A stretch of 64,000 nt of DNA from Phytophthora colocasiae. Taxonomy: Eukaryota > Oomycota > Peronosporomycetes > Peronosporales > Peronosporaceae. Below are positions 1-11,000 of this stretch, one piece after another (position 1 is the stretch's first letter; every line of letters starts with the position of its first letter). Made by a program: the position numbers and the translations under genes. A model generated the notes under the pieces. It ran no database searches and had not been told where the DNA came from. It saw nothing but the letters and a program-made list of their open reading frames with translations. The stretch is from assembly GCA_018806915.1 (NCBI GenBank), contig JAGKQI010000020.1, positions 434,001 to 498,000 of the forward strand, read 5' to 3'.

Positions 1-331
1 GGAGTGGGTACTGTACGCTGCGGAATAGGAAAAATTTAGTGGACACCATCAGCACGCACTTTAGCCTTCACGTAACGTGAATCTCGTTAGATAATTTGCA
101 TTGCCATGTCCAGCACATGTGCCGGTTTGTAACCTTCACCGCATGTTGTCAGGCTCATTTCAGCATTTTTTTCTCGTGGACCACAAATCCCCGATGAAAA
201 GTTAGTTGATACCCTGGATGGATTGTTTGGATGCGTTCGACTTCGAATTTCAACCGTCTTGACATTTCATTCTCGAAAACCCTCCGTGGGGAGCAGAGCT
301 TTCTGCCTTCGGAGGTTTACTATCAAACTGC
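1..331. other. upstream region, no gene seen
   Basis: This stretch is moderately AT-rich and contains no convincing coding frame on either strand. It must hold the promoter and leader of the PX-domain gene that starts at 332. I cannot name a specific regulatory element in it. Confidence 0.4.
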
Positions 332-1264
332 ATGACAAAAGCTCGAGCCAACAGCAGTAGCCGAACAGAACAGCAGCACCGGCCTCGCCGGGGTCTGGCG
401 ATCGAGAGTTTCTCACGGGCTCCAGCCACGGGTGTCTGGTACTACCGAGTGGACGTGTCCGTCTATGAAGAAGAGCTCCTATCAACGTTCATTGACGAGA
501 ATGATGGCCCAAGCGACGATGACAGGTCAAGCGATACGAATTCACTGCCCGACACGACGGACGTCGAGCATTACTCCATTTTGAGACGTTACAATGAATT
601 CCTGCAGCTGTACGAGCAGATTCGCGTCGTGGTCGTAGCTTCCGAGGGCGATGCCAACAGCTTACCCCCTTTTCCACTGAAGGAATACATTTCCCCGGCG
701 TTTGTTGGTCTGCTCTGGCGTGTGTCATCTTCGAAGTCAGTACTGGAAGAGCGAAGGTCCAAATTCGAAAACTTGCTGCAGTGGATTGAGAGCCACCCCA
801 CGGCCCGAAATTGTCCTGCGTTTGTTGAGTTCCTCGGAAACCCTCCGCAAACCAGAGACGGCTATGTGAGTCTGAAGGAATACACGTCGCCAGATTGGCT
901 GTCGTCTCTTCAACAGGTGACTCAAGGTGTCGAGGAGCGAAAGCGTCGGTACTCTGCTGGTAGCTCGGCCATTCGGTCGCTACTTGAGCGATCGAACTCC
1001 GAGATGCCTGGAGTTCATGGGACTTCTCGACGCCAACGCCTGCAGTCAGTCAAGGAAGCACCGATCGTTCTTGTGCTGGGCAAGCGTTGGAGACGTTCGG
1101 CTTGTCAGAATCGACGTCTTGAGCCGCCATGCAAGAAGGTGGCGCTGCCAGCTCCGCAGAAATTGCCTAAAGCAGATCAAGTATCTCTTGCACCACAGTC
1201 GTGCGGCAAGAGGAAAGTTGCTCAAGTGGAAGGCAACACCCGTAAGAAGCAATGTGTCGCGTGA
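332..1264 (+). CDS. PX-domain protein
   Basis: Single-exon protein of 310 residues. A phox-homology (PX) domain lies at about residues 25-170: the phosphoinositide-binding region shows RRYNEF, followed by a proline-rich LPPFPLKEY stretch and a later basic R-S-K-F-E-N-L-L-Q helix, which is the usual order in the family. PX domains bind phosphatidylinositol 3-phosphate and place proteins on endosomes. The C-terminal ~100 residues are basic and low in complexity, with no second domain visible (no BAR or SH3). It converges on the next gene, with 83 bp between the two stops. A sorting-nexin-like role is inferred from the PX domain alone. The start is the first ATG of the open frame. Confidence 0.75.
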   Translation: MTKARANSSSRTEQQHRPRRGLAIESFSRAPATGVWYYRVDVSVYEEELLSTFIDENDGPSDDDRSSDTNSLPDTTDVEHYSILRRYNEFLQLYEQIRVVVVASEGDANSLPPFPLKEYISPAFVGLLWRVSSSKSVLEERRSKFENLLQWIESHPTARNCPAFVEFLGNPPQTRDGYVSLKEYTSPDWLSSLQQVTQGVEERKRRYSAGSSAIRSLLERSNSEMPGVHGTSRRQRLQSVKEAPIVLVLGKRWRRSACQNRRLEPPCKKVALPAPQKLPKADQVSLAPQSCGKRKVAQVEGNTRKKQCVA

Positions 1265-1347
1265 TCCAGTTAGGAGGAAAGTCACGGATCATATATCTTG
1301 TTGCTGATAAGGTGTCAATAGTACTTCGAGATCTCACGCTTCAGTTT

Positions 1348-2466
1348 CTATTCATCGTCCTCATCATCATCCAGATCCAGCACGTCCTCTTCTTCTTCAA
1401 CGTCATCGAGGACGTGCGATCTCTCATTCTCTTCGTCAGGATTAACATGCTGCGGGAAGTAGTATCCCTCCTCCGCCTCGCGCTCTTTGCGTCGAGGTCT
1501 ACGTCTGGTGCGACGTTGGTCATGATTACCGGATTTGTCTGGCTGGGAAGATTTACTTTTCTTCCGATGCAACACCTTAGGAGACTTGCCCAATGGTTTG
1601 AGTTCCGCATGAGCGTTTTCGTCCAAAAATGTTTCCACAGAGACTGCATTAAACATATCATCACGGAAAGCCTTTGCAGCCAAAATCTTCTTGTTGGCAT
1701 CAGTATCCCGCTGTCGCCTAAAGATCACCAGGCGGTGTCCCCCCTGTCGAGCATCTGGCAACATTTTCTCGAGCGACAGTTTCAAGCTCGTCGAGTCGAT
1801 CCAGGCGAAGCTCAGTGTGCGATACTTGAGCATTAGCTTGTCGATCCACTGCTTCTCATGCGGCTGAAATCTCTGGCCACGCAGGATGAGCACACAACTA
1901 GATCTAGACAGACAACGGGCTTCTAATTGTGCCGAGTTCTGTACCTGGTGCATTGTCTTCTTGGTTCGTGTCTTCACGTGCTTGGCCAATGCCGCGGCCG
2001 ACTGCAAATGGTTAAGGAAAACCTGTTTGGGCTTCTCTCCATTAGCCACAGTGAACACTGTGGGCGTGATGCCCTTCTTGATACCGTAGCGGTTAAGCAC
2101 AGATTTCCCCGACCCTGGTAGCTTCTGCTTGCAGTCCAGGACCCCCACGAAGCTTCTGCCTGCCAGTCGTGGTGATACCTTGTCGAATACATCAGGAAGA
2201 ACATCGTCTGGACCCGAACAGAGCACTACCCAGGGCTCCCCGGATCGGAAAACGCGCTCCATTAGCGTCGAATCCGTCACCTCGATCCGGTACACATGGT
2301 CCTTCGACGTTGAGAACTGCAGGAATGCCGACCCAAACAGAGCAACCACGATGACCCCCACGGACAACAATACGTACCAGTGGTCACGCCACATACGGTT
2401 GCGCAGGAACACCTTCATGTCGGCATGAGCAGAGCTCTGCGCTTCGCCAGCTTGCCCTCGTGCCAT
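1348..2466 (-). CDS. single-pass membrane protein, thioredoxin-fold-like
   Basis: 372 residues from ATG 2466; an in-frame ATG 21 codons upstream lies inside the divergent promoter and is less likely. After a short N-terminus comes a hydrophobic segment (about residues 30-52, YVLLSVGVIVVALFGSAFLQ), then a region that looks like a thioredoxin fold (WVVLCSG, VLDCKQK, then YGIKKGITPTVF resembling the cis-proline strand). The CXXC redox pair is absent, so oxidoreductase activity is unlikely. A strongly basic linker (RRTRRRPRRKERE) and an acidic tail of Asp/Glu follow. Location is probably the ER or secretory membrane. It is divergent from the CULT-MRH gene with only 101 bp between the start codons. 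Family assignment is tentative. Confidence 0.6.
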   Translation of the reverse strand: MARGQAGEAQSSAHADMKVFLRNRMWRDHWYVLLSVGVIVVALFGSAFLQFSTSKDHVYRIEVTDSTLMERVFRSGEPWVVLCSGPDDVLPDVFDKVSPRLAGRSFVGVLDCKQKLPGSGKSVLNRYGIKKGITPTVFTVANGEKPKQVFLNHLQSAAALAKHVKTRTKKTMHQVQNSAQLEARCLSRSSCVLILRGQRFQPHEKQWIDKLMLKYRTLSFAWIDSTSLKLSLEKMLPDARQGGHRLVIFRRQRDTDANKKILAAKAFRDDMFNAVSVETFLDENAHAELKPLGKSPKVLHRKKSKSSQPDKSGNHDQRRTRRRPRRKEREAEEGYYFPQHVNPDEENERSHVLDDVEEEEDVLDLDDDEDDE

Positions 2467-2567
2467 GTTGTTATCTTTTGGGCTAAAACCATTTGGTCTA
2501 GCCCAAAAAAGAGTAACAAAATGGTCCATACCAAAAATGGACCCAGATCACAATTTCCTCAATCAAA
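2467..2567. promoter_or_regulatory. 101-bp divergent promoter with nested palindrome
   Basis: This gap separates the start codons of the thioredoxin-like gene (minus) and the CULT-MRH gene (plus), so it must carry both promoters. It contains an inverted repeat with perfect 10-bp arms, TTTTGGGCTA at 2476-2485 and TAGCCCAAAA at 2499-2508. Inside the spacer a second small inverted repeat, ACCA..TGGT, is nested. The symmetry suits a dimeric DNA-binding protein acting on both genes, which is inference. Confidence 0.5.
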
Positions 2568-3870
2568 ATGACACGTATGCTGCTAGTGTTGGTGCTGGCG
2601 TTGTGCTGCGTGTCAGCGGCAACAGCCGAAGCCTTCGCAGACCAAGACCAAGAGACTCTGGATGTCACTGCGTACAGTCCTCTGGGTCACGAGCTTGAAA
2701 GTGACGGCGCTGTAGTTCGCTGTCGCTCTTGTGGTGCTCCAGTCGCGTTGAAGAAGTGCGTACTCTCCCTCCAATGTCTTGGCTATTAGTTTCTGACCTA
2801 TTTCTACTGGTATTTAGAGACTTTATCGACCTTCACGACACTTCTAAAGCTGTTGGTAGTCGACATGAAGCCGTTCTGGGTGATGACGCTGAGCTTTTCA
2901 CCTTTGTGAACCCCAGCAGAGTATAGTACCTCATTTTTTTTTTTTTTTAAAAAACTTAAAACACTGAGGCTCTATAGCTAATTAACATTTATTTACAGGC
3001 TGAATTTGAGTTGGCAGGCTTTAAGAAGGTTATCGGACTGGAAGGTGACGTCTTCTCGAAGAAGGCGACGGTCTTTGACGACTACAGTTGGCGCGACATT
3101 CGCTGCACCAGTTGCAAACGACACCTTGGGTTCGTGCTGTTATAAAACTGATGAGATTAATACGTGAAGCATAATATGTTCTGCCTATTTGCTGCAGGTG
3201 GGCGTTCTACCACGACGAGTTACAGCAATGCATCAACACTCAATTGCTGGAGTCCATCGCAGCTAAGAGAGCGAACGAAAAGCTTTTGGCCTCTACTGCC
3301 GAGAAGGAAAGGAAAGAAGAGATTGTGAGGAAGGATCTGGAAGGCCACTGCGTCTTGGCGGCCGCTGGATGGTGGACCTACGAGGTCTGCTACAAGCAAG
3401 AAGTTCGTCAGTTCCACCAGGAACCAGACGGGTCCCGTCCAAGCGACTGGAGCATGGGTGTATACGTGCCCGATACCCAGAAGAAAGACGAATATGGTGG
3501 CACCGACGTAGTACAACATTTTGCCGGTGGACAACACTGCGACGAGAATGGGGAACTGCGTAGTACCAAAGTCGTGTACACATGCTGCAAGACTCGACCT
3601 AAGGATGTGTCGGTGGAGAAGGTCGATGAGCCTGCGTTGTGCTCATACCTCATTACTGTGTGCGTTCCGAGCTTATGTGAGACAGAACCGGATGACGAGC
3701 AGGACTCGGCTGAAAACCAGCACATTATCGATTCGTGCAAGGAAGAATTCGATGGCTCTCACGCAGACGCCCAGCTGCCATCGACCTTTGCAACCTTGCG
3801 CTGGTCTACAGTTATCTCGGAAGATAGCAGTGAGCTCGACTGGGCTCGGCGGATGCAGTTCGCAGACTGA
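2568..3870 (+). CDS. secreted/ER CULT-domain plus MRH-lectin fusion
   Basis: Spliced as 2568-2759, 2999-3129, 3198-3870 (331 residues; both introns keep frame). Residues 1-20 form a signal peptide. Residues ~50-115 look like a CULT domain, the ligand-binding fold of cereblon: two CxxC zinc pairs (CRSC and CTSC) with DYSW and HLGW supplying two of the three cage tryptophans; the position matching the first cage Trp appears to be Val. Residues ~165-280 look like a mannose-6-phosphate-receptor-homology (MRH) lectin domain as in OS-9 and glucosidase II beta. I can see the Q-R-E-Y sugar-binding quartet (Q in CYKQ, R in GELRST, E and Y in DEPALCSY) and the cysteine spacing. A charged, probably helical linker joins the domains. 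No HDEL-type signal ends the protein. A role in reading glycoproteins in the ER is inferred. Confidence 0.8.
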
Positions 3871-4015
3871 AAATATTGTGTCGTCATGTACAGCCTTTTG
3901 TTTTGACCATGAATGACATTTGCTTTTCCTGTGTTTGTCAACAGCCAAGAGTTAAGTTTTAGGTTGGGATCGCCATGTGTGAATGAGGTTTGCATTGACA
4001 ATGACTCGTGTGGTG

Positions 4016-7000
4016 TTATATCAGAAACCGGGAGTCTACAAGAGTACTTCTAGCGATATTGCGCCTGCCAACATGTGCGCGTGCAGAAAGAAGAACAATT
4101 TGCAATGCATATGTTGCCAGAGCAGAGATCGCGTGGTTCCCGACCCAGAGATCAAATAAGCAGAAGCACTGGAGATGCAATACACCAGTCAGTTACGAAT
4201 GGATGCGGAAAAAGATCACAAATGGAGTTGTACCAGCAAATCCAGCAGCATGAGCTCATTTTCGATCCCCAACAGAAGCGAGGCTTTGGCAAATTTGGAT
4301 TCTGTGTCTGCCAAGGCCAAATTTCGTTAGTGATGTAACGTTGAAACATGGGGTTGACGACGACAAAACGTACCTGGTAAAAAGAGAGACTGTTTGATGA
4401 ATGACATATCTGGTGGGATATCAAGGAAGCGAGTGATGCACGTGTGGGCACGGTATATCCTCCATCGAAATCTCTCGTCCTGGTTCTCAACAAATGCCTG
4501 CAAGAAGCCGCGGAGATGCTCGGCACTTCGTACCATGGCTTCGGTTGCCATCGTTCCGCTCTGGCGTTTCAAGTCGGTGCTTCTTACCGGCAAATTGTGT
4601 GGCCTTTTTGGAGAGAATGATCGTTGAATCAATCCTTCGCTAGCAGCACGACTATCGACGGAGATATCACCCCGAACTGACATGTAGAGTTTCCGGAATT
4701 TCCGTTTCCATTTTCTGGTGACGAACATCTCAAACGTTTGGCATTGAGGGAACGTAGAGTCAAGATACCGACCAGACGTGAGCCCTGCTTCTTCTTGTTT
4801 TAGTTGATCGACCAGCTCTCCCATGCTCCCATCGGCGAATGGATGTGGCGATCGACAGTGCAAGTAAAACCCATGATATGTCTCGTCAAGGAAGAGGCAG
4901 CTCACTTTTGACACCGTGCAGAGATCAATGAATAGCTGCTCTCGGGGTTCGTCAATGTAGCGCTCGAAAATCATCCACTTCCAGAGTCTTTGAGCCACGT
5001 AGACGATAAGCCACCAGAACGAGATGTTGGCGAAGCACAAGTAAGGGTTCAGTTGGTGATCGATTGCGTCTGATGACGAAGCGTTTGTTGTGAAACTAAC
5101 GTATTTCATCTGTGCTCGGGGGACTGGAAGCGAAAGCATTCTCACGTTGCACCCGTACAGAAGAAACAGGAGGAACACGAGAGTAAAGCGCAGTGAAGTT
5201 TTCCGCACAGTTTGGAGCTTGTTCCACTCGTTCACCACTAAGATCAAGCGCCAGACGCTAATTGGGGCGTGAATGGGCTTTGCGGAGTCGATATCCACAA
5301 TGGAAGCGCGAGGCTTCTCCCAGTCAATGAAGAAGAGCTGCAGTTGAGCTTGGCGATAAACTTTTCTAAACACCGTGACCAATTGACAGAAGAATGATAG
5401 AGGAAGCAGCACTCGGAACGGATAGTACTCGTCATCTCTCGCAAATGGATCATAGTTCACCTCCGGCAGCATGAGAACGTCACTGGATTGCAGCCTGAAG
5501 ATCATGAACAAGTAGCTGAACATCACAAACATTACGCTGAAAGAAACGGATGCAAAGATTGATGCTGCATAACTGATCATCACCGAAAGAACCCGGGACA
5601 TCGCGTTCTCCACAATCTCGTTGCGGATGTTGCGTCGATACCAGTTGAACGTTTGAAGGAGAACCCGACAGCCTGCAAGGACACATCCCGCAGTGAACAA
5701 TGCTTTTGCAACTGACCAGAATTCGCTCGTGTCCGAAGTGTACGTAACGCGAAACACTAGTGGAACGTATCTGGAGTTTTGCGTGTCGGTATAAGCTATG
5801 GTTAGCTCTGGAACATAAATCGAATTGGGACTGGAGTCTTGCGTCCGGATGGTTAAAGTGATCCGATCAGCGTACCGAATAACTTTCGGAGAGGTTTCAC
5901 CTGCTGAGATTCCTGTCTGAACGTCGTACAAGAAATAGCGGTGACTGAGGAAATCATTTGTGATGTCGCTGTCCTGGTTGACGAAAGCTCCTTTGCTGTC
6001 TCGATAATTGAGGTTCTTCACTGGAATCGGAACGAACCTTCCATCTTCCCCACTATTCTTTGTCTGGTCGACCAGGAAAAGCTCATAAAGTAATAGTGGG
6101 GACGTTTGCAAAACTTCAAGGTCGCAGGAATACTCCAGCAGCGCATTCACTCCAAATCGTACCCAAGAAGGCGAATCACTCGTACCGACTCCGCTTTCTC
6201 GTTGACAGAATACCAATTCGTTTGCCAGTGATTGAAAACCGACTAGCGAACCATTGATGTGGTAGCTGGTCAGTACAAACTCAAGGTGATCGAAAGTACC
6301 TTCGTTCGAAGTGGCATCAGAAGACATCTACTATCGTGAAAGGCTTATCAGGTTCAATTGCTTCTCGTACACTGAAAAGAGACGTACCTTCATGGGGATA
6401 GGAGTTTGGATCACACTGGAAGCCACTGACCGATAGCTCAAGAACGGAAGCGTTGTGGACCACCCGTTGATGCTGTTGACTGTAGCTGATCGGCCACTAC
6501 GTTGAATTAGATCAAACACAGCACACGAAGGTGTTTCAAGTAGGAAATGCTGAAGAACGCAGAGATTCCCCAGCGATTGGCACGAGAGGAGATCTCGCTC
6601 ACTTTGGTAGAAGTAACACCCGGTGGAGGCAGCAAGAAACATGTCCGCCAGCACAGCACTAGTGATTGATACCGTTGAGCCAGTTTCTTCCTTCGTGAAG
6701 GATGAGAAGACCATTTCCTTGGCGGTACTGAGTGGGACCTTAGAACTGATCAAGTCGATATGTGGTTTGGGGATGCACTTCTGCACACTCATGAACGTAC
6801 TAGTGACAAGTTCGTAGTCACTCAGGCAAGTGCAGACATAGGAGCCTCCATCGACAGTCATTAAAGGATCTGGACAGGCTTTGCAGTTGTTGGTGGAACT
6901 GTCGGCCACTGTGTTGTTGGAGCAGACTACACACTCTTTCTCGACGAGAAAATCCCCGTTCTACACGCCACAGTTAATTACCTCGTTGCAGCTAGAATTA

Positions 7001-7593
7001 GGATGTATGGACGTACCTCGCTTTTCTCCCGAAGGATGGAGTTAGCTCCACATTCGCACTCTCGAATGGATTCCTTGATACCGAGAGTGGAGTTGCCACA
7101 CTTCATGCACCGAGAAGAATCTCGAGACGCAACTTGGTCGGAGGGACAAGCAGAGCAAGCGTCGAGACTGCAAGGAACAGGCCAGATCAACTCGCACGTG
7201 GAGTCATTTCGTGCCTCCCAAATTGCATCCTGACTAAAAGAACGGAGGTGTGAGTTTTTCAATCAAAGAGAGAAGATACCAGTTCGCGTACTTGCAAGTG
7301 CAGGCTGTTGCCAATCCCGAAAACAGAGAGCTGTTGTCTGGTACCTGATATTAGCGACAAAGGCGTAAGTACTGGAATGTATCTACAGTAGCTGTGCCAC
7401 TTACCAGCCAAGAATTTGAAAGAGTGGAGGCTCCATTGGAGATGAAACATTGACTGCACCCGAGAGCCGCTTGATCATAGAATTCTGTGGAGAGATCGCA
7501 CGTGTCATTCGTGACACCAACAAGCACTTGTGCCTTGACTATCACGTAGTTGAAATGGATCCATAAAGCCCACAATCCGAGCAAAATCGTCAT
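4016..7593 (-). CDS. TMEM67: meckelin (TMEM67/MKS3), ciliary transition-zone protein
   Basis: Seven exons rebuilt on the minus strand: 7593-7405, 7344-7292, 7233-7017, 6960-6388, 6327-4374, 4307-4234, 4168-4016, about 1,070 residues. An N-terminal signal peptide precedes a cysteine-rich ectodomain (CDLSTEFYD..CSQC, CSACPSDQ, CKACPDP), a beta-rich region, and a multi-pass C-terminal half containing the meckelin hallmark FFIDWEKPR. The last two small exons supply GIENELMLLDLL and the ending STLVDSRFLI, closely like the vertebrate C-terminus. Meckelin is a receptor-like component of the MKS module at the base of cilia; here it fits the flagellated zoospore. The exon 2/3 junction has two possible donors (7291 or 12 bp further on), so a few residues there are uncertain. 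The start is the ATG giving the signal peptide; the frame is closed upstream. Confidence 0.9.
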
Positions 7594-8003
7594 GGCAATG
7601 AAGAAACGCAATGAAGAAACAGAACTTGTAGACTTTTCAAAAGACCGAGTGACTCTTCATTTACATGGAGTTACTCGGACTCGAACAAGAAGACAACACC
7701 AAGATTTCAAATCTTCGTTCTCAGACAACGGCAAACTGTACTTGAAGCTAGACCCCACACCACAAGTATTTTACCGCTTGAGCTACTGATTCCAAGCTCA
7801 CAGTCCCATGAAACGGACCAAAGTGAACATGCTGTGGAGAAAACTCTAAGTGGTTTCGATTTGCAAAAATACTCTGCATGGAAAGCTTCACCGTCCCGTT
7901 TTCTAAGTGAGCGATCGATACTTAGCAGCTATTTCTCGCTAAGCGGAGTCCAGTGAGTGAAGGGATTACTTTGACTCAGGTTACGAATTCAACCACGACG
8001 AAT
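7594..8003. other. divergent intergenic region, meckelin and formin
   Basis: 410 bp between the start codons of meckelin (minus) and the formin (plus). No coding frame is convincing here. Both promoters must lie within it. A possible GCGGAGTCCAGTGAGTG stretch sits about 60 bp before the formin ATG, but I cannot match it to a known element. Confidence 0.35.
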
Positions 8004-11000
8004 ATGGGGAACGTGAATTCCGCTGAAAGCGGTCATTTCCGCTTCTTGGCTGGTTGTCCGGAGGTTTGTATTCAGATAAATATCCTACATCATCATGTAG
8101 AGAACTCACTTTTAGGTATGCAGATCCCACCAGCTCCTGCAGAAGATCGCGTTCAGCTACAATTCAACGCGCTCCTTCACACCGTCTGCACTGACCCAGA
8201 GCTCAGAGACGAGCTGAATGCGTTTACAGTCGTTGAGACCAAGTGGGCATGTGTCTTTCTGAGTAAACTTCCCTCTGGAAGTGTGTCGGATGGGTGGCTC
8301 GACCCTCAAGAATGCGTGGAACTCGTCCACAAAGATGTGAAATGCGGTCATGATCTGCTCCTGGCCATTCGGATCAGCATCCTACTTAGACCTGGGTACG
8401 CTTAACTCGTCCAACGTTTGAAGATGATATCTAATTCATTTTGTTTTGTTTCTACCAGTTCGTGGGTCGAAAAATTTGTAGCTGAAAAGGGAATTGAAGC
8501 GCTAGTAGCTCCATTGAAAGTCGTTGGTGATGCCTCAATCGAGACGTGCAATGAGATCCTCAGTGCTCTCTTCGTGCTCGTCAGCAACAGTATCGGTATT
8601 CAGGCTCTAGTGGAGATTCCAGAGAGCTGTTCTTTGATTTACTCGGTCTTCGACTCTTGTCCTTCGAACAAAGTCAAGACGCGCGCTATAAAGTTGCTGG
8701 GGATGCTGTGTCGCGATAGTAAATTGGCTCAAGACGCTGTGATGAACATCTTCTCGTCCACGGTTCCGTTCCAGTCGTTGGTTTCCAAGCTCCATCAAAA
8801 TCAGTCTGATATCGCACTCCAACTTGCTGTGGTGAAATTTATGAACTCGCTGTTAGAATCCACTCGCGGTAAGAAAGACGGAGCCTCGGTTTGTGAAGGT
8901 CTCAAGGCGAATGGGTTTCTATCTCTTCTTGAGTCTTTCAAAAGGCGACAAGAGGATGTTGAAACTTCACCCTCTTCGTTGACGTCGTTGATGATTGCCC
9001 AAATTGAAATGTTTTACGAAAATTATGATGAAGCACGGAAAGGAGACAATCTCGGTGCCTTGCGCCTTGCACTTGGTGATGCCTTGGGTACGAAGCGCAA
9101 TGGCTTACGACGACCCACTTTAATAGCTGGAAATCAAGGTGAAAGTGAGGAGATTTGCGAATTGGCGCGCCCGGAACAAGAACAATCCGATGCAGTGCCT
9201 GAAGACCCCAAGCTGATTAAAAGGGAAGAACCAGAGGACATTAGCTCGTCACTCGATGGCATTTTTAGCCAACTCCACCAGAATTCAAAGAATCTGGACC
9301 AAGAAACCAACGAAAAGCTGGCCAAACTGCTTCGGAAACTCGCGCAAACGCTCTCTGATAAATCTGGGGCTAGTAAAGCCGTGGATCGTCTGGACAGGAG
9401 CTTTTCATCAGCTCAAAGTCCGAATAAGGAGCAAGCAAGCCCTGAAGCGAATGGAAGTGACTCGATGGAGACAAAATCTGTCCAAGAACCCGATTTACTC
9501 ACTCGAGTGGGAATGACTTTGTTCCCCAGCTTAGGAGATCTACCAACGTCCGTGGCCAAACCCCCACTGTCTGGGCGTCCACCGCTGTTTTCAGGGTTTG
9601 GAGACTTCTCACTGACCTCGTTGTCGACCGCACCTTCAGCGACAAGCTCCGTCTCGAAACCTTCATTTACCAGTTTTATTGGAGCTGACCGATCGATGGA
9701 TTCATCGGGAGCGAGAGGCGTCAAATTGTCGCTGCCTTTTTTCCAGAGTTCCAGAAAGGGTCCAAGCCTTGGCGTGACACCAGCTTGTACGCCTATAGCC
9801 ACGGCCAGTGTTCGAAAAGATGCCAAGCGACCAGTATTTCCCTCATTTCCCTCCCCACCCAAAGAAGCACCAGTGGTGTCAGCCTCAGTACCAACAGATC
9901 CTCCCTCTGCTCCTGTTCTGAAGTTACCCTTAATTGAAATTCCACCAGCAATTCCAGCCTTGGAGGTGGTAAAACCGTTGGTGATTGAGCCAGAAACGAG
10001 TGGCATTTCGATCGCAGTTCAACCTCCAGCCACAGGAACCGACATTTCTAAGTTCCGTAAGTTGTTGTCGATGGGAGCACCTAGAGAAGCTGTACGTGCT
10101 AAAATGATGCAAGCTGGAGTGAATCCGGATTTACTGGATGAGCAACAGGGTTTTACTCCGAAGGCATCTCCCAAACCGGTGGAGAAAACTCTTAACGTCT
10201 CCAAGTCAGTAGGCGTTCCACCCGAAGCTTTGAAGGCAAAAATGCGCCAAGCTAGTTTAGAATTAAGCTCACTGGACCAGAAAGAAGGAAACAATGAGAA
10301 CCCTGCCCCGACACCAACCCCAGAGACCTCATCTGGCCCAGATATTGCTAAATTCAAAAAGCTACTCGCGATGGGAGCTCCTCTTGCAGCAGTGAAAGCC
10401 AAAATGACTCAAGCTGGCGTTGATCCAGAGCAACTTGACGGTCCCAGCACTTCTGCTCCCCCTCCTGCAAAATTGAAGGTTAAAGACGACCCAAACTACG
10501 CGAAATTCTTCAAACTGCTGTCTATGGGGGCTCCTCCTGCCGCAGTGAAGGCCAAAATGGCACAAGCAGGTTTGAATGGCGATCTACTGGATATTCCAGA
10601 CGCTGATATGATAACCACGATACCTCAGCCAGCTTCAAAGCCGGAAATTCCAACCAATTCCCGTGCTTTGCTGTCAAATATGCTCGCCAGTCATACAGCT
10701 CCATCGAAGGCTGACGATAAAGTGAAAGACGACCCGCAATATGCCAAGTTCTTCAAGCTCTTGTCCATGGGAGCCCCCGCAGCATCCGTCAAGGCGAAAA
10801 TGCAGATGGCAGGGCTCCAGCCAGAGCTCTTGGATACTCCTGACGCCCCACTGAAACCTGCCAGTGCGCCTATTCCTGCTCAACCTGAAGTTAAAGTAAA
10901 GGACGACCCCGCGTACGCCAAATTCTTCAAGTTGCAGTCGATGGGGGCTCCTGCTGAGTCTGTGAAGGCAAAAATGCGCATGGCAGGACTCAATCCTGAC

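Noticed and set aside
1252..1836. 194-residue plus-strand frame
   Set aside because: Overlaps the acidic and basic tail of the minus-strand membrane protein and has no features of its own.
2568..3197. A true cereblon
   Set aside because: There is a signal peptide and no Lon-like domain before the CULT region, and an MRH domain follows, so it is not a CRL4 substrate receptor.
9413..10006. 197-residue open frame on the minus strand inside the formin
   Set aside because: It mirrors the low-complexity Pro/Ser part of the formin and has no domain or splice support; a shadow frame.
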